64,000 nucleotides of DNA, taken from Lachnospiraceae bacterium KGMB03038. Its GTDB lineage: Bacteria; Bacillota; Clostridia; Lachnospirales; Lachnospiraceae. Both the position numbers and the translations under genes were made by a program. Shown piece by piece: positions 34,150-42,015 of the stretch. How positions within the stretch are numbered: position 1 is the stretch's first letter; every line of letters starts with the position of its first letter. The notes beneath the pieces were generated by a model, which worked only from the letters and a program-made list of their open reading frames with translations, was not told the origin of the DNA and ran no database searches. Where the stretch lies: the NCBI GenBank assembly GCA_007361935.1, contig CP041667.1:1268501-1332500 (forward strand), written 5' to 3'.

Positions 34150-37100
34150 ATGAAAGAGAATATAAAAAAAGGTTTAATTTTTATGCTGACATTAGTGCTT
34201 GTACTATGTCAAAATGGTTTTCTAGTTCAGGCGGGAGAAATTACCGAACCAGAAGATATAAACCAAATGATAGCAGGAGATTATCCATTGAATTCTGAAG
34301 TGGAAATTATTATTGAGAATGAGGGATATATCTATGAAGATGATGATGTTAAGGTTAGAGTTGAAGCAAAGTCAGATATAGAAAATACGGTGTATGAGTA
34401 TTGTTTTGCGGAAAAGGAACAAAAAGATTACAAATTGCTTCGGGAATTTGATGATGATAATGAATATATATTTAGTGCAGGAGCCGCAGGATCATATGTA
34501 CTTAGAGTTCTTTTGCGTATGGAAGATGGTACATTGAGTATGCAGGAAAAATCATATGAGGTATTGAAAAAAGAAGAGACGGTAACGGATAATAGTGAAA
34601 AAGAGCAGGAGTCGGAATCGTTCCAGACAGAAGATAATAGTAAGATAGCCGATTCTGGGTCACTGGTTACGGAATCAGAAAGCATAAAAACCGCTGTTAC
34701 ACTTTCGGTCAGTGCGGATAAAAGCGGGACCCAGCCTTCAGGGAGCGTAGTGACGTTAACAGGGAAGGCCGGAGGCGGGTCTGGAAGCGGATATGAGTAC
34801 CGCTTTACAGAGACCTATAATGGGAATGCGACAACAGTACAGAATTATAGCGAGGACCCGAGTTACGAGTATACGGCGAAAGGGAATGGGACGCATAAGT
34901 TTACGGTAGCAGTACGTGATAGTTCCGGGAATGCGACGTCAGCGGTATATACAGTAGAAGTGAAGGAAGCGGCATTGACACTTTCGGTCAGTGCGGATAA
35001 AAGCGGGACCCAGCCTTCAGGGAGCGTAGTGACGTTAACAGGGAAGGCCGGAGGCGGGTCTGGAAGCGGATATGAGTACCGTTTTACAGAGACCTATAAT
35101 GGGAATGCGACAACAGTACAGAATTATAGCGAGGACCCGAGTTACGAGTATACGGCGAAAGGGAATGGGACGCATAAGTTTACGGTAGCAGTACGTGATA
35201 GTTCCGGGAATGCGATATCAGCGGTATATACAGTAGAAGTGAAGGAAGCGGCATTGACACTTTCGGTCAGTGCGGATAAAAGCGGGACCCAGCCTTCAGG
35301 GAGCGTAGTGACGTTAACAGGGAAGGCCGGAGGCGGGTCTGGAAGCGGATATGAGTACCGTTTTACAGAGACCTATAATGGGAATGCGACAACAGTACAG
35401 AATTATAGCGAGGACCCGAGTTACGAGTATACGGCGAAAGGGAATGGGACGCATAAGTTTACGGTAGCAGTACGTGATAGTTCCGGGAATGCGATATCAG
35501 CGGTATATACAGTAGAAGTGAAGGAAGCGGCATTGACACTTTCGGTCAGTGCGGATAAAAGCGGGACCCAGCCTTCAGGGAGCGTAGTGACGTTAACAGG
35601 GAAGGCCGGAGGCGGGTCTGGAAGCGGATATGAGTACCGTTTTACAGAGACCTATAATGGGAATGCGACAACAGTACAGAATTATAGCGAGGACCCGAGT
35701 TACGAGTATACGGCGAAAGGGAATGGGACGCATAAGTTTACGGTAGCAGTACGTGATAGTTCCGGGAATGCGATATCAGCGGTATATACAGTAGAAGTGA
35801 AGGAAGCGGCATTGACACTTTCGGTCAGTGCGGATAAAAGCGGGACCCAGCCTTCAGGGAGCGTAGTGACGTTAACAGGGAAGGCCGGAGGCGGGTCTGG
35901 AAGCGGATATGAGTACCGTTTTACAGAGACCTATAATGGGAATGCGACAACAGTACAGAATTATAGCGAGGACCCGAGTTACGAGTATACGGCGAAAGGG
36001 AATGGGACGCATAAGTTTACGGTAGCAGTACGTGATAGTTCCGGGAATGCGATATCAGCGGTATATACAGTAGAAGTGAAGGAAGCGGCATTGACACTTT
36101 CGGTCAGTGCGGATAAAAGCGGGACCCAGCCTTCAGGGAGCGTAGTGACGTTAACAGGGAAGGCCGGAGGCGGGTCTGGAAGCGGATATGAGTACCGTTT
36201 TACAGAGACCTATAATGGGAATGCGACAACAGTACAGAATTATAGCGAGGACCCGAGTTACGAGTATACGGCGAAAGGGAATGGGACGCATAAGTTTACG
36301 GTAGCAGTACGTGATAGTTCCGGGAATGCGATATCAGCGGTATATACAGTAGAAGTGAAGGAAACAGCGCTGACGGTGTCATTAAGCAGTAGTAAGGGTG
36401 AGTTGATTTCCGAGGGGGCGGAAACGATTCTAGAGGCAAAAGTATTTGGGGGATCAGGCGATTATAAATACTGTTTTAGGGAGTACTATTCAGGTTCAAC
36501 AAGCGTGGTTCAAGAGTATAGCAGCAAAGAGGAATATACTTTTGTTGCAGACCCGGGAAAAACAGGACTTCATGAGTTTACGGTAGAAGTAGAGGATAGC
36601 GTGGGGAATTCTGCAACAGCTACCTATTCTATTACTGTAAATTTAAAGCCACTAACATTATCTGTAAGTAGCAATAGATCGACAAATGAAGTTCTTGGGA
36701 CGCAGATTATGTTGACGGCAACGGCTGGCGCAGGAGATGGTGCATATGAGTATCGTTTTACGGAAACTTATGAAGGAATAGCGGAGACTAAACAGGCATA
36801 TAGCGAAAAGAATACATATAGTTTTACGGCTGTAGGGATAGGAGAACACACCTTTACAGTGGCAGTTAAGGATTCGGCAGGGCGAAGTATGTCAGCGGTT
36901 TACAAACTTACGGTTGAACCAGAGGCGGGGAAAAAGCTTTTCGTATCTGTAGAATCTGATCAACCGGCAAAAGTCCAGGATGGTACTGAAATCACTCTAG
37001 TAGCCTCTTCCTCCGGCGGCTATGGCGGTACACAGTATCGTTTTACAGAGACATATCAAGGAAACTCTGTAACTAAGCAGGCGTATAGTGAGAATAATAC

Positions 37101-37827
37101 GTATTCATTCCAGATTAATGGACTAGGCACACATAAGTTTACGATAGCAGCGAAAGACAAGGAAGGTCAATCTAATAGTGCTTCTTACTTGATAACCGTG
37201 TATAGCGATAAGATTTCATATGGTATCGATGTTTCTGCTTATCAAGGAGACATTGATTGGTCTAAAGTTAGAAATGATGGAATTTCTTTTGCCATGATTC
37301 GTGTACTTACAGGAAAAATGGGAGCTCTGGATGTTGATCCGTATTTTAACAAAAATATAGCCGGAGCAACAAAGAACGGTATTGCAGTCGGGATATATAG
37401 ATATGGTTACGCTATGACGCCTGAACAGGCACAAAGGGAAGCTAAAATGGCAATAGAGGCGATTAAAGATAGTGGATATAATACTACATACCCAATTGCG
37501 TATGATGTGGAAGATTTGAATACTCAGGGAACCTTAAGTAAGGATGAACTTACAGAAATTATCAAGGCATTTCGTGGAGTTGTAGAAAATAATGGATATC
37601 AATTTATGATTTATTCCTCAAAAAGCTGGTTGGAAACCAAAATTGATATGGACGAATTTGCGGATGTAGACGTGTGGCTGGCCAGATGGTTTAATGATAA
37701 AACACCAAATCATGACCATGGATACAATGGACCAGGAACAGTTACAATATGGCAGTATTCAGATGTGGGAAGAGTTTCTGGGATCAGCGGATATGTCGAT
37801 ATGAATGTTGGCTATAAGTCTTATTAA
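34150..37827 (+). CDS. Secreted repeat protein with C-terminal GH25 lysozyme domain
   Basis: A 1225-residue exported protein. ATG 34150 follows GAGGTGGAG; an in-frame start ten codons earlier has no ribosome site. Signal peptide is about residues 1-30. Six nearly identical 93-residue Ig-like repeats (about residues 184-741, pattern GYEYRFTETYNGNATTVQ) are followed by three diverged ones. A GH25 muramidase domain then starts at residue 1024 with YGIDVSAYQGDIDW. The catalytic acids are D1027 and the D1119/E1121 group in YDVED. It would cut glycan strands. Its repeats are homologous to those of the neighbouring L,D-transpeptidase, so the two proteins probably share one stalk type and site. Confidence 0.92.
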   Translation: MKENIKKGLIFMLTLVLVLCQNGFLVQAGEITEPEDINQMIAGDYPLNSEVEIIIENEGYIYEDDDVKVRVEAKSDIENTVYEYCFAEKEQKDYKLLREFDDDNEYIFSAGAAGSYVLRVLLRMEDGTLSMQEKSYEVLKKEETVTDNSEKEQESESFQTEDNSKIADSGSLVTESESIKTAVTLSVSADKSGTQPSGSVVTLTGKAGGGSGSGYEYRFTETYNGNATTVQNYSEDPSYEYTAKGNGTHKFTVAVRDSSGNATSAVYTVEVKEAALTLSVSADKSGTQPSGSVVTLTGKAGGGSGSGYEYRFTETYNGNATTVQNYSEDPSYEYTAKGNGTHKFTVAVRDSSGNAISAVYTVEVKEAALTLSVSADKSGTQPSGSVVTLTGKAGGGSGSGYEYRFTETYNGNATTVQNYSEDPSYEYTAKGNGTHKFTVAVRDSSGNAISAVYTVEVKEAALTLSVSADKSGTQPSGSVVTLTGKAGGGSGSGYEYRFTETYNGNATTVQNYSEDPSYEYTAKGNGTHKFTVAVRDSSGNAISAVYTVEVKEAALTLSVSADKSGTQPSGSVVTLTGKAGGGSGSGYEYRFTETYNGNATTVQNYSEDPSYEYTAKGNGTHKFTVAVRDSSGNAISAVYTVEVKEAALTLSVSADKSGTQPSGSVVTLTGKAGGGSGSGYEYRFTETYNGNATTVQNYSEDPSYEYTAKGNGTHKFTVAVRDSSGNAISAVYTVEVKETALTVSLSSSKGELISEGAETILEAKVFGGSGDYKYCFREYYSGSTSVVQEYSSKEEYTFVADPGKTGLHEFTVEVEDSVGNSATATYSITVNLKPLTLSVSSNRSTNEVLGTQIMLTATAGAGDGAYEYRFTETYEGIAETKQAYSEKNTYSFTAVGIGEHTFTVAVKDSAGRSMSAVYKLTVEPEAGKKLFVSVESDQPAKVQDGTEITLVASSSGGYGGTQYRFTETYQGNSVTKQAYSENNTYSFQINGLGTHKFTIAAKDKEGQSNSASYLITVYSDKISYGIDVSAYQGDIDWSKVRNDGISFAMIRVLTGKMGALDVDPYFNKNIAGATKNGIAVGIYRYGYAMTPEQAQREAKMAIEAIKDSGYNTTYPIAYDVEDLNTQGTLSKDELTEIIKAFRGVVENNGYQFMIYSSKSWLETKIDMDEFADVDVWLARWFNDKTPNHDHGYNGPGTVTIWQYSDVGRVSGISGYVDMNVGYKSY
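34701..36374 (+). repeat. Six tandem 279-bp coding repeats
   Basis: ACTTTCGGTCAGTGCGG recurs at 34701, 34980, 35259, 35538, 35817 and 36096, exactly 279 bases (93 codons) apart. Copies 2-6 look identical by eye. Copy 1 differs at a few sites (ACCGCTTT for ACCGTTTT, GCGACGTCA for GCGATATCA). This is a very recent expansion, and copy number is likely to vary by recombination. Confidence 0.93.
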
Positions 37828-37828
37828 T

Positions 37829-37873
37829 ATAATAAGCGGGTGAAAGTAGAATTTATTTTCACCTGCTTATTAT
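37829..37873 (+). terminator. Probable terminator after the GH25 gene
   Basis: A 17-bp stem (ATAATAAGCGGGTGAAA with TTTCACCTGCTTATTAT, one G-T pair) and an 11-base loop directly follow the stop. No separate T-run follows, so efficiency is uncertain. Confidence 0.6.
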
Positions 37874-37909
37874 CATATGGGATTTTCTTTTGAAAGATTG
37901 GTACTAAGG

Positions 37910-37937
37910 TTGACAAATGTGGAAAAACTGCTATATT
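37910..37937 (+). promoter_or_regulatory. Strong promoter of the second half of locus 1
   Basis: A perfect TTGACA (37910-37915) and TATATT (37932-37937) are 16 bases apart, about 40 bases before the start of the dehydrogenase gene. It follows the GH25 terminator, so 37979-49614 is probably a separate transcription unit. Confidence 0.7.
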
Positions 37938-37978
37938 TAGAAGAGGATAAAATTTAGTAATGATAGGGAGAAATTATA

Positions 37979-39298
37979 ATGGAGATGAAAAAGAAATTAT
38001 TGGATAAAATCGAAAAAAAGGAGTTGGTAGTAGGCGTTGTCGGCTTGGGATATGTCGGTCTGCCGCTTGCAGTGGAAAAAGCAAAGGCTGGATATCAAAC
38101 GATAGGGTTTGATGTACAGGATGAAAAAGTAGGATTAGTGAATGCTGGGCACAACTATATTGGTGATGTTGTAGACAGTGATTTGAAAAAATTAGTAGAA
38201 GCAGGAAAACTAAAAGCAACGGCAGATTTTAGCTTTATAAGAGATGTTGATTTTATCGCTATTTGCGTGCCGACTCCCCTTGACAGTCATCAGGAACCAG
38301 ATATTAGCTATGTACGTTCATCAACAGAAGCAATTTCAAAATATTTGAAAAAAGATACAATGGTCGTTCTTGAATCTACGACGTATCCAGGGACTACAGA
38401 AGAATTAATCAAACCGATTTTAGAAGAAGGTTCCGGCCTTACCTGTGGAGAGGATTTTTATCTTGGTTTTTCACCGGAACGTGTAGATCCAGGAAATTTA
38501 ATCTATAAAACAAAAAACACACCAAAGGTTGTAGGGGCGATTGGAAAAGATGCTACAGAAGTAATTGCGGCAATGTATCGTTCAGTCTTGGAGGGTGATG
38601 TGTATGAAGTGTCATCACCGGCAGTAGCGGAGATGGAAAAAATTTTGGAGAATACCTATCGTAATATTAACATCGGACTTATTAATGAACTTACGATGTT
38701 ATGTAAAGAAATGGGTATTAGTATGTGGGAAGTGATTGATGCAGCTAAAACGAAACCATATGGTTTCCAGGCTTTTTATCCGGGACCAGGACTGGGAGGG
38801 CATTGTATTCCTCTAGATCCTTATTATTTAAGCTGGAAAGCTCGGGAATATGGTTTTCATACCTCTATGATTGAGAGCTCTATGATGATTAATGATAAGA
38901 TGCCAGAATACTGTGTGGAACGTGCGAGCAAAATTTTGAATCGTTACCAGAAGGCGATGAATGGAGCCAATATTTTGGTGCTTGGAGTGGCTTATAAGCA
39001 AGATATTGATGACTATCGTGAAAGTCCGGCATTGCGTGTGATTGAGGAATTGAAAAAGGAAAGTGCAGTTGTTTCTTATTATGATCCGTGGGTGTCTGAG
39101 TATAGATATCATGGAGAAATTTGCAAGAGTATTCCGGAAATCACACCAGAAATAGTCTCAAGTTATGATTTGGTCATGATTACAGCTGCGCATAGCAATG
39201 TAGATTATGAGATGGTTCAGCAGAATGCAAAAGTGATTTTTGATACTAAGAATGTTATGAAAAACATAAAGAGTAGGGAAAATATTGAAGTTCTCTAA
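37979..39298 (+). CDS. wbpA: UDP-N-acetyl-hexosamine 6-dehydrogenase (WbpA-like)
   Basis: A 439-residue nucleotide-sugar dehydrogenase. The NAD motif VGLGYVGLPLAVEKAKAGY is near the N-terminus. FYLGFSPERVDPGN lies in the central part, GPGLGGHCIPLDPYY holds the catalytic cysteine, and VLGVAYKQDIDDYRESPA is the C-terminal UDP-binding region. The enzyme oxidises UDP-GlcNAc (or UDP-ManNAc) to the uronic acid with two NAD. Followed by WbpB- and WbpD-like genes, GlcNAc is the more likely substrate. Start ATG 37979 is preceded by TAGGGAGAAAT. It is the first gene after a consensus-like promoter. Confidence 0.92.
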   Translation: MEMKKKLLDKIEKKELVVGVVGLGYVGLPLAVEKAKAGYQTIGFDVQDEKVGLVNAGHNYIGDVVDSDLKKLVEAGKLKATADFSFIRDVDFIAICVPTPLDSHQEPDISYVRSSTEAISKYLKKDTMVVLESTTYPGTTEELIKPILEEGSGLTCGEDFYLGFSPERVDPGNLIYKTKNTPKVVGAIGKDATEVIAAMYRSVLEGDVYEVSSPAVAEMEKILENTYRNINIGLINELTMLCKEMGISMWEVIDAAKTKPYGFQAFYPGPGLGGHCIPLDPYYLSWKAREYGFHTSMIESSMMINDKMPEYCVERASKILNRYQKAMNGANILVLGVAYKQDIDDYRESPALRVIEELKKESAVVSYYDPWVSEYRYHGEICKSIPEITPEIVSSYDLVMITAAHSNVDYEMVQQNAKVIFDTKNVMKNIKSRENIEVL

Positions 39299-39335
39299 TA
39301 ATAGAGTTTTATTATAGAAAGGAAATTAGATTATA

Positions 39336-40409
39336 ATGAAATATGCATTAATTGGTTGCGGAAGAATTTCAACGAATCATGTAAAAGCAGTTTTGAATAA
39401 TAATTTGGAATTTGTTGCTGTATGTGATGTTGTTCCAGAACATATGGAAGAAGTGCTTGCTAAGCACGATAAACAAAACGATCCTTCTATCAAGCGTTAT
39501 ACTGATTATAAAAAAATGATTGAAGAAAATGAGATTGAATTAGTAGGTATTGCAACAGAGAGTGGGAATCATGCAGAAATTGCATTGTACTGTATTGATC
39601 ATGGAATTAACGTGATCATCGAAAAACCAATGGCTATGAGCATTGCAGATGCGGAAGAGATTATCCAGCGTTCTGAAAAAAAAGGAGTGAAAGTGTCTGC
39701 ATGCCACCAAAATCGTTTTAATGTTGCAGTTCAGAAGTTACGAGGAGCTTTAGAATCTGGAAGGTTCGGGAAGCTTTCGCATGGTTCTATTCATGTAAGG
39801 TGGAATAGGAATAAAGGGTACTATGAACAGGCACCATGGCGAGGAACATGGGCACAGGATGGAGGAGCATTAATGAATCAGTGTATTCATGGAATTGATT
39901 TGCTTCGCTGGATGCTGGGAGATGAAATTGAAGAAGTATATGGAGTGACAAGACAGCAATTCCACAATTATCTCGAAGCCGAGGATGTGGGAATGGCTGT
40001 TATCAAGTTTAAAAATGGTGCGATCGCAACAGTGGAAGGGACTACCAATGTCTATCCTCAAAATTTAGAGGAGACGTTGTATCTCTTTGGAGAGAACGGA
40101 ACTGTAAAATTAGGAGGAAAATCAACCAATAATATCGATGTCTGGGATTTTGCAGACGAGACAGAAGCTGATCAGAAAAATAAAGGATTGGAAGAAGAGA
40201 CCAGTAATGTATACGGAAATGGGCATACAAGTTTATATGCAGATATGGTTGAAGCAATTGAGCAGAACCGTAAACCTTATGTAGATGCATATGCGGGGAA
40301 GAATGCTTTGGAACTTGTGTTGGCAATTTATAAGAGCCAAAAAGAGGGAAGAGCAGTTAAGTTTCCTTTAACGAATTTTGCGAGTGCAGATATGACAGGA
40401 GAATTTTAA
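39336..40409 (+). CDS. wbpB: Gfo/Idh/MocA oxidoreductase, WbpB-like
   Basis: A 357-residue oxidoreductase with N-terminal Rossmann motif YALIGCGRISTNHVKAVL, the typical VIIEKPMAMSIADAEE segment and RGTWAQDGGALMNQCIHGID, which holds the catalytic residues. It would oxidise C3 of UDP-GlcNAc-uronic acid to the 3-keto sugar for amination by the WbpE-like enzyme at 25471. AGAAAGGAAATTAG precedes the ATG. Its TAA stop overlaps the ATG of the acetyltransferase by one base, so the products are made together. Confidence 0.9.
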   Translation: MKYALIGCGRISTNHVKAVLNNNLEFVAVCDVVPEHMEEVLAKHDKQNDPSIKRYTDYKKMIEENEIELVGIATESGNHAEIALYCIDHGINVIIEKPMAMSIADAEEIIQRSEKKGVKVSACHQNRFNVAVQKLRGALESGRFGKLSHGSIHVRWNRNKGYYEQAPWRGTWAQDGGALMNQCIHGIDLLRWMLGDEIEEVYGVTRQQFHNYLEAEDVGMAVIKFKNGAIATVEGTTNVYPQNLEETLYLFGENGTVKLGGKSTNNIDVWDFADETEADQKNKGLEEETSNVYGNGHTSLYADMVEAIEQNRKPYVDAYAGKNALELVLAIYKSQKEGRAVKFPLTNFASADMTGEF

Positions 40410-40975
40410 TGTCAGATTATTTTGTGCATGAGAGTAGTTATATAGATGAAGATGTGATAATCGGAAAAGGAACAAAAATCTGGTATTTTTGTCACGTGCA
40501 AAAAGGAGCGGTTATTGGTGAAAATTGTTCCTTTGGACAGAATGTAAATATTTCTAATAATGTTCGTATTGGCAATGGAGTAAAGGTTCAAAATAATGTT
40601 AGTATTTACGAAGGTGTCGAGTTAGAAGATTATGTGTTTTGCGGCCCATCAATGGTTTTTACCAATGACTTGACTCCGCGGGCAAAATTTCCAAAAGGAC
40701 GTGCCGGGTACGTAAAAACTATTTTAAAGGAAGGCGCTTCTGTTGGAGCAAATGCAACCATAGTTTGTGGAATTATCATAGGAACGTGGGCGATGATTGC
40801 AGCAGGCGCTGTTGTAACAAAAGATGTTCCAGCACATGCATTGATGGCGGGTGTGCCTGCCAGACAGATTGGATGGGTATGTAAGTGTGGGAATGTTTTG
40901 GATGCGCAATTTAAATGTGGAAACTGCGGAAGAAATTATCGATTGAGTGTAAATGAAACGTTGGAAGAATTGTAG
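40409..40975 (+). CDS. wbpD: Hexapeptide N-acetyltransferase, WbpD-like, with zinc-ribbon tail
   Basis: A 188-residue left-handed beta-helix acyltransferase: VIIGKGTKIWYFCHVQKGAV, VFTNDLTPRAKFPKG and AAGAVVTKDVPAHALMAGVP are typical of WbpD/PglD-type enzymes. It would acetylate the 3-amino group to give UDP-GlcNAc3NAcA. The last 30 residues form a four-cysteine zinc ribbon (CKCGNVLD and CGNCGRNY), a known tail in this family. It overlaps the wbpB stop by one base. No epimerase of the WbpI type follows, so the gluco form is the predicted product. Confidence 0.9.
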   Translation: MSDYFVHESSYIDEDVIIGKGTKIWYFCHVQKGAVIGENCSFGQNVNISNNVRIGNGVKVQNNVSIYEGVELEDYVFCGPSMVFTNDLTPRAKFPKGRAGYVKTILKEGASVGANATIVCGIIIGTWAMIAAGAVVTKDVPAHALMAGVPARQIGWVCKCGNVLDAQFKCGNCGRNYRLSVNETLEEL

Positions 40976-40998
40976 ATAATATCCAATTTGAGGTAGTT

Positions 40999-41979
40999 AT
41001 GGGCATAGATAGTGATAGAAATATAATCAGCGCAAAGAAAGTATTTTCTAATTTGAGACGCTTTGGATGGGCCATCTTGTTGTGTTTTTTGGCGGCCCTT
41101 TTGTTTGTGATGGCAGAAGTTGTAAAAGAAAGGGAAAAGGGACAAGAAGTTTGCGTTAACACTCTAATCCAGGCACGGCAGAAAGGTGTTGATATATCAG
41201 AAGGTGTCAATGTTACAGCAGAAACAGTAAGCCAAGAATTTAAACTCTATATAGCAACGAATTCAGTTCGTTCACTTTTGAATGACCAACTGGAAGGAAT
41301 GGGATATACGCCGCTAGGAGAAAGTGATAAGATTGACTTTGCCGTAACAGGAAATGTTATAGAACTTACCGTTCAAGGCAAAGAGTTAGAAAGGGAACAG
41401 TATCTTAGTCAATTAATTTTTCAGGAAATGGTCAGCTATTATGAAAGTGATGGGATGTTTTCGGGTCTTAGGTTGCTTGATACCTCTATCGTGCAATTGG
41501 GAGCAAGATCCTTCTTTGATGTGTTGATTAGCGCTAAGAGTCTCTTTATTATTGTTTTGGGGCTGATTATTGGCGTGTTTGTGTTAGCATTGATCATTTG
41601 TTTTGATAGAAAAATCTATGTGGAGGAAGAGTTTCCTAGTACAGATGGCTGTAGGTGTTTAGGCGTGGTTGGAAAACGAAACCGGAAACAAGAAGTAAAA
41701 GAATTGAGAGGAGTTTTAAGACATCTTTGTGAAAATAATCGTATTTCGGTTGTGATATTAGATCAGATAAAGAAGGGCAAGATGTTTTTTGGTGAAAAAA
41801 TTGAGTTTATTCTTTTGGAAGATATGATTGATAAATTAGAAAAGGAAGAGTTAAAAGATACTCAATTTATATTGGCAGTTAGATCTGGAAAAGATAGAAA
41901 AGAATCTTTAAGAAGAGTGTTAGCTTATTTTTCAAATTTGGATATTACGCTTATGGGTTATATTTTGGTTGAAGAGTAA
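40999..41979 (+). CDS. Wzz-like protein (third) with degenerate BY-kinase-like tail
   Basis: A 326-residue protein with helix 1 at about residues 23-42 and helix 2 at about 178-200, an extracytoplasmic domain between, and a cytosolic tail of about 125 residues. As in the 26617 protein, the tail ends in a CpsD-like strand pattern (QFILAVRSGKDRKES, ITLMGYILVEE) but has no P-loop or tyrosine cluster. It begins 23 bases after the WbpD-like gene. A separate co-polymerase in the second half hints that this half may once have belonged to another capsule system. Confidence 0.72.
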   Translation: MGIDSDRNIISAKKVFSNLRRFGWAILLCFLAALLFVMAEVVKEREKGQEVCVNTLIQARQKGVDISEGVNVTAETVSQEFKLYIATNSVRSLLNDQLEGMGYTPLGESDKIDFAVTGNVIELTVQGKELEREQYLSQLIFQEMVSYYESDGMFSGLRLLDTSIVQLGARSFFDVLISAKSLFIIVLGLIIGVFVLALIICFDRKIYVEEEFPSTDGCRCLGVVGKRNRKQEVKELRGVLRHLCENNRISVVILDQIKKGKMFFGEKIEFILLEDMIDKLEKEELKDTQFILAVRSGKDRKESLRRVLAYFSNLDITLMGYILVEE

Positions 41980-42015
41980 AAAGTTGAGAGTTTTTAAATA
42001 ACCTGAGAGAGGTGT

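Noticed and set aside
30900..36400. Regularly spaced repeats considered as a CRISPR array
   Set aside because: The repeats are 279-285 bp, contiguous, in frame and coding; there are no short repeats with unique spacers and no cas genes.
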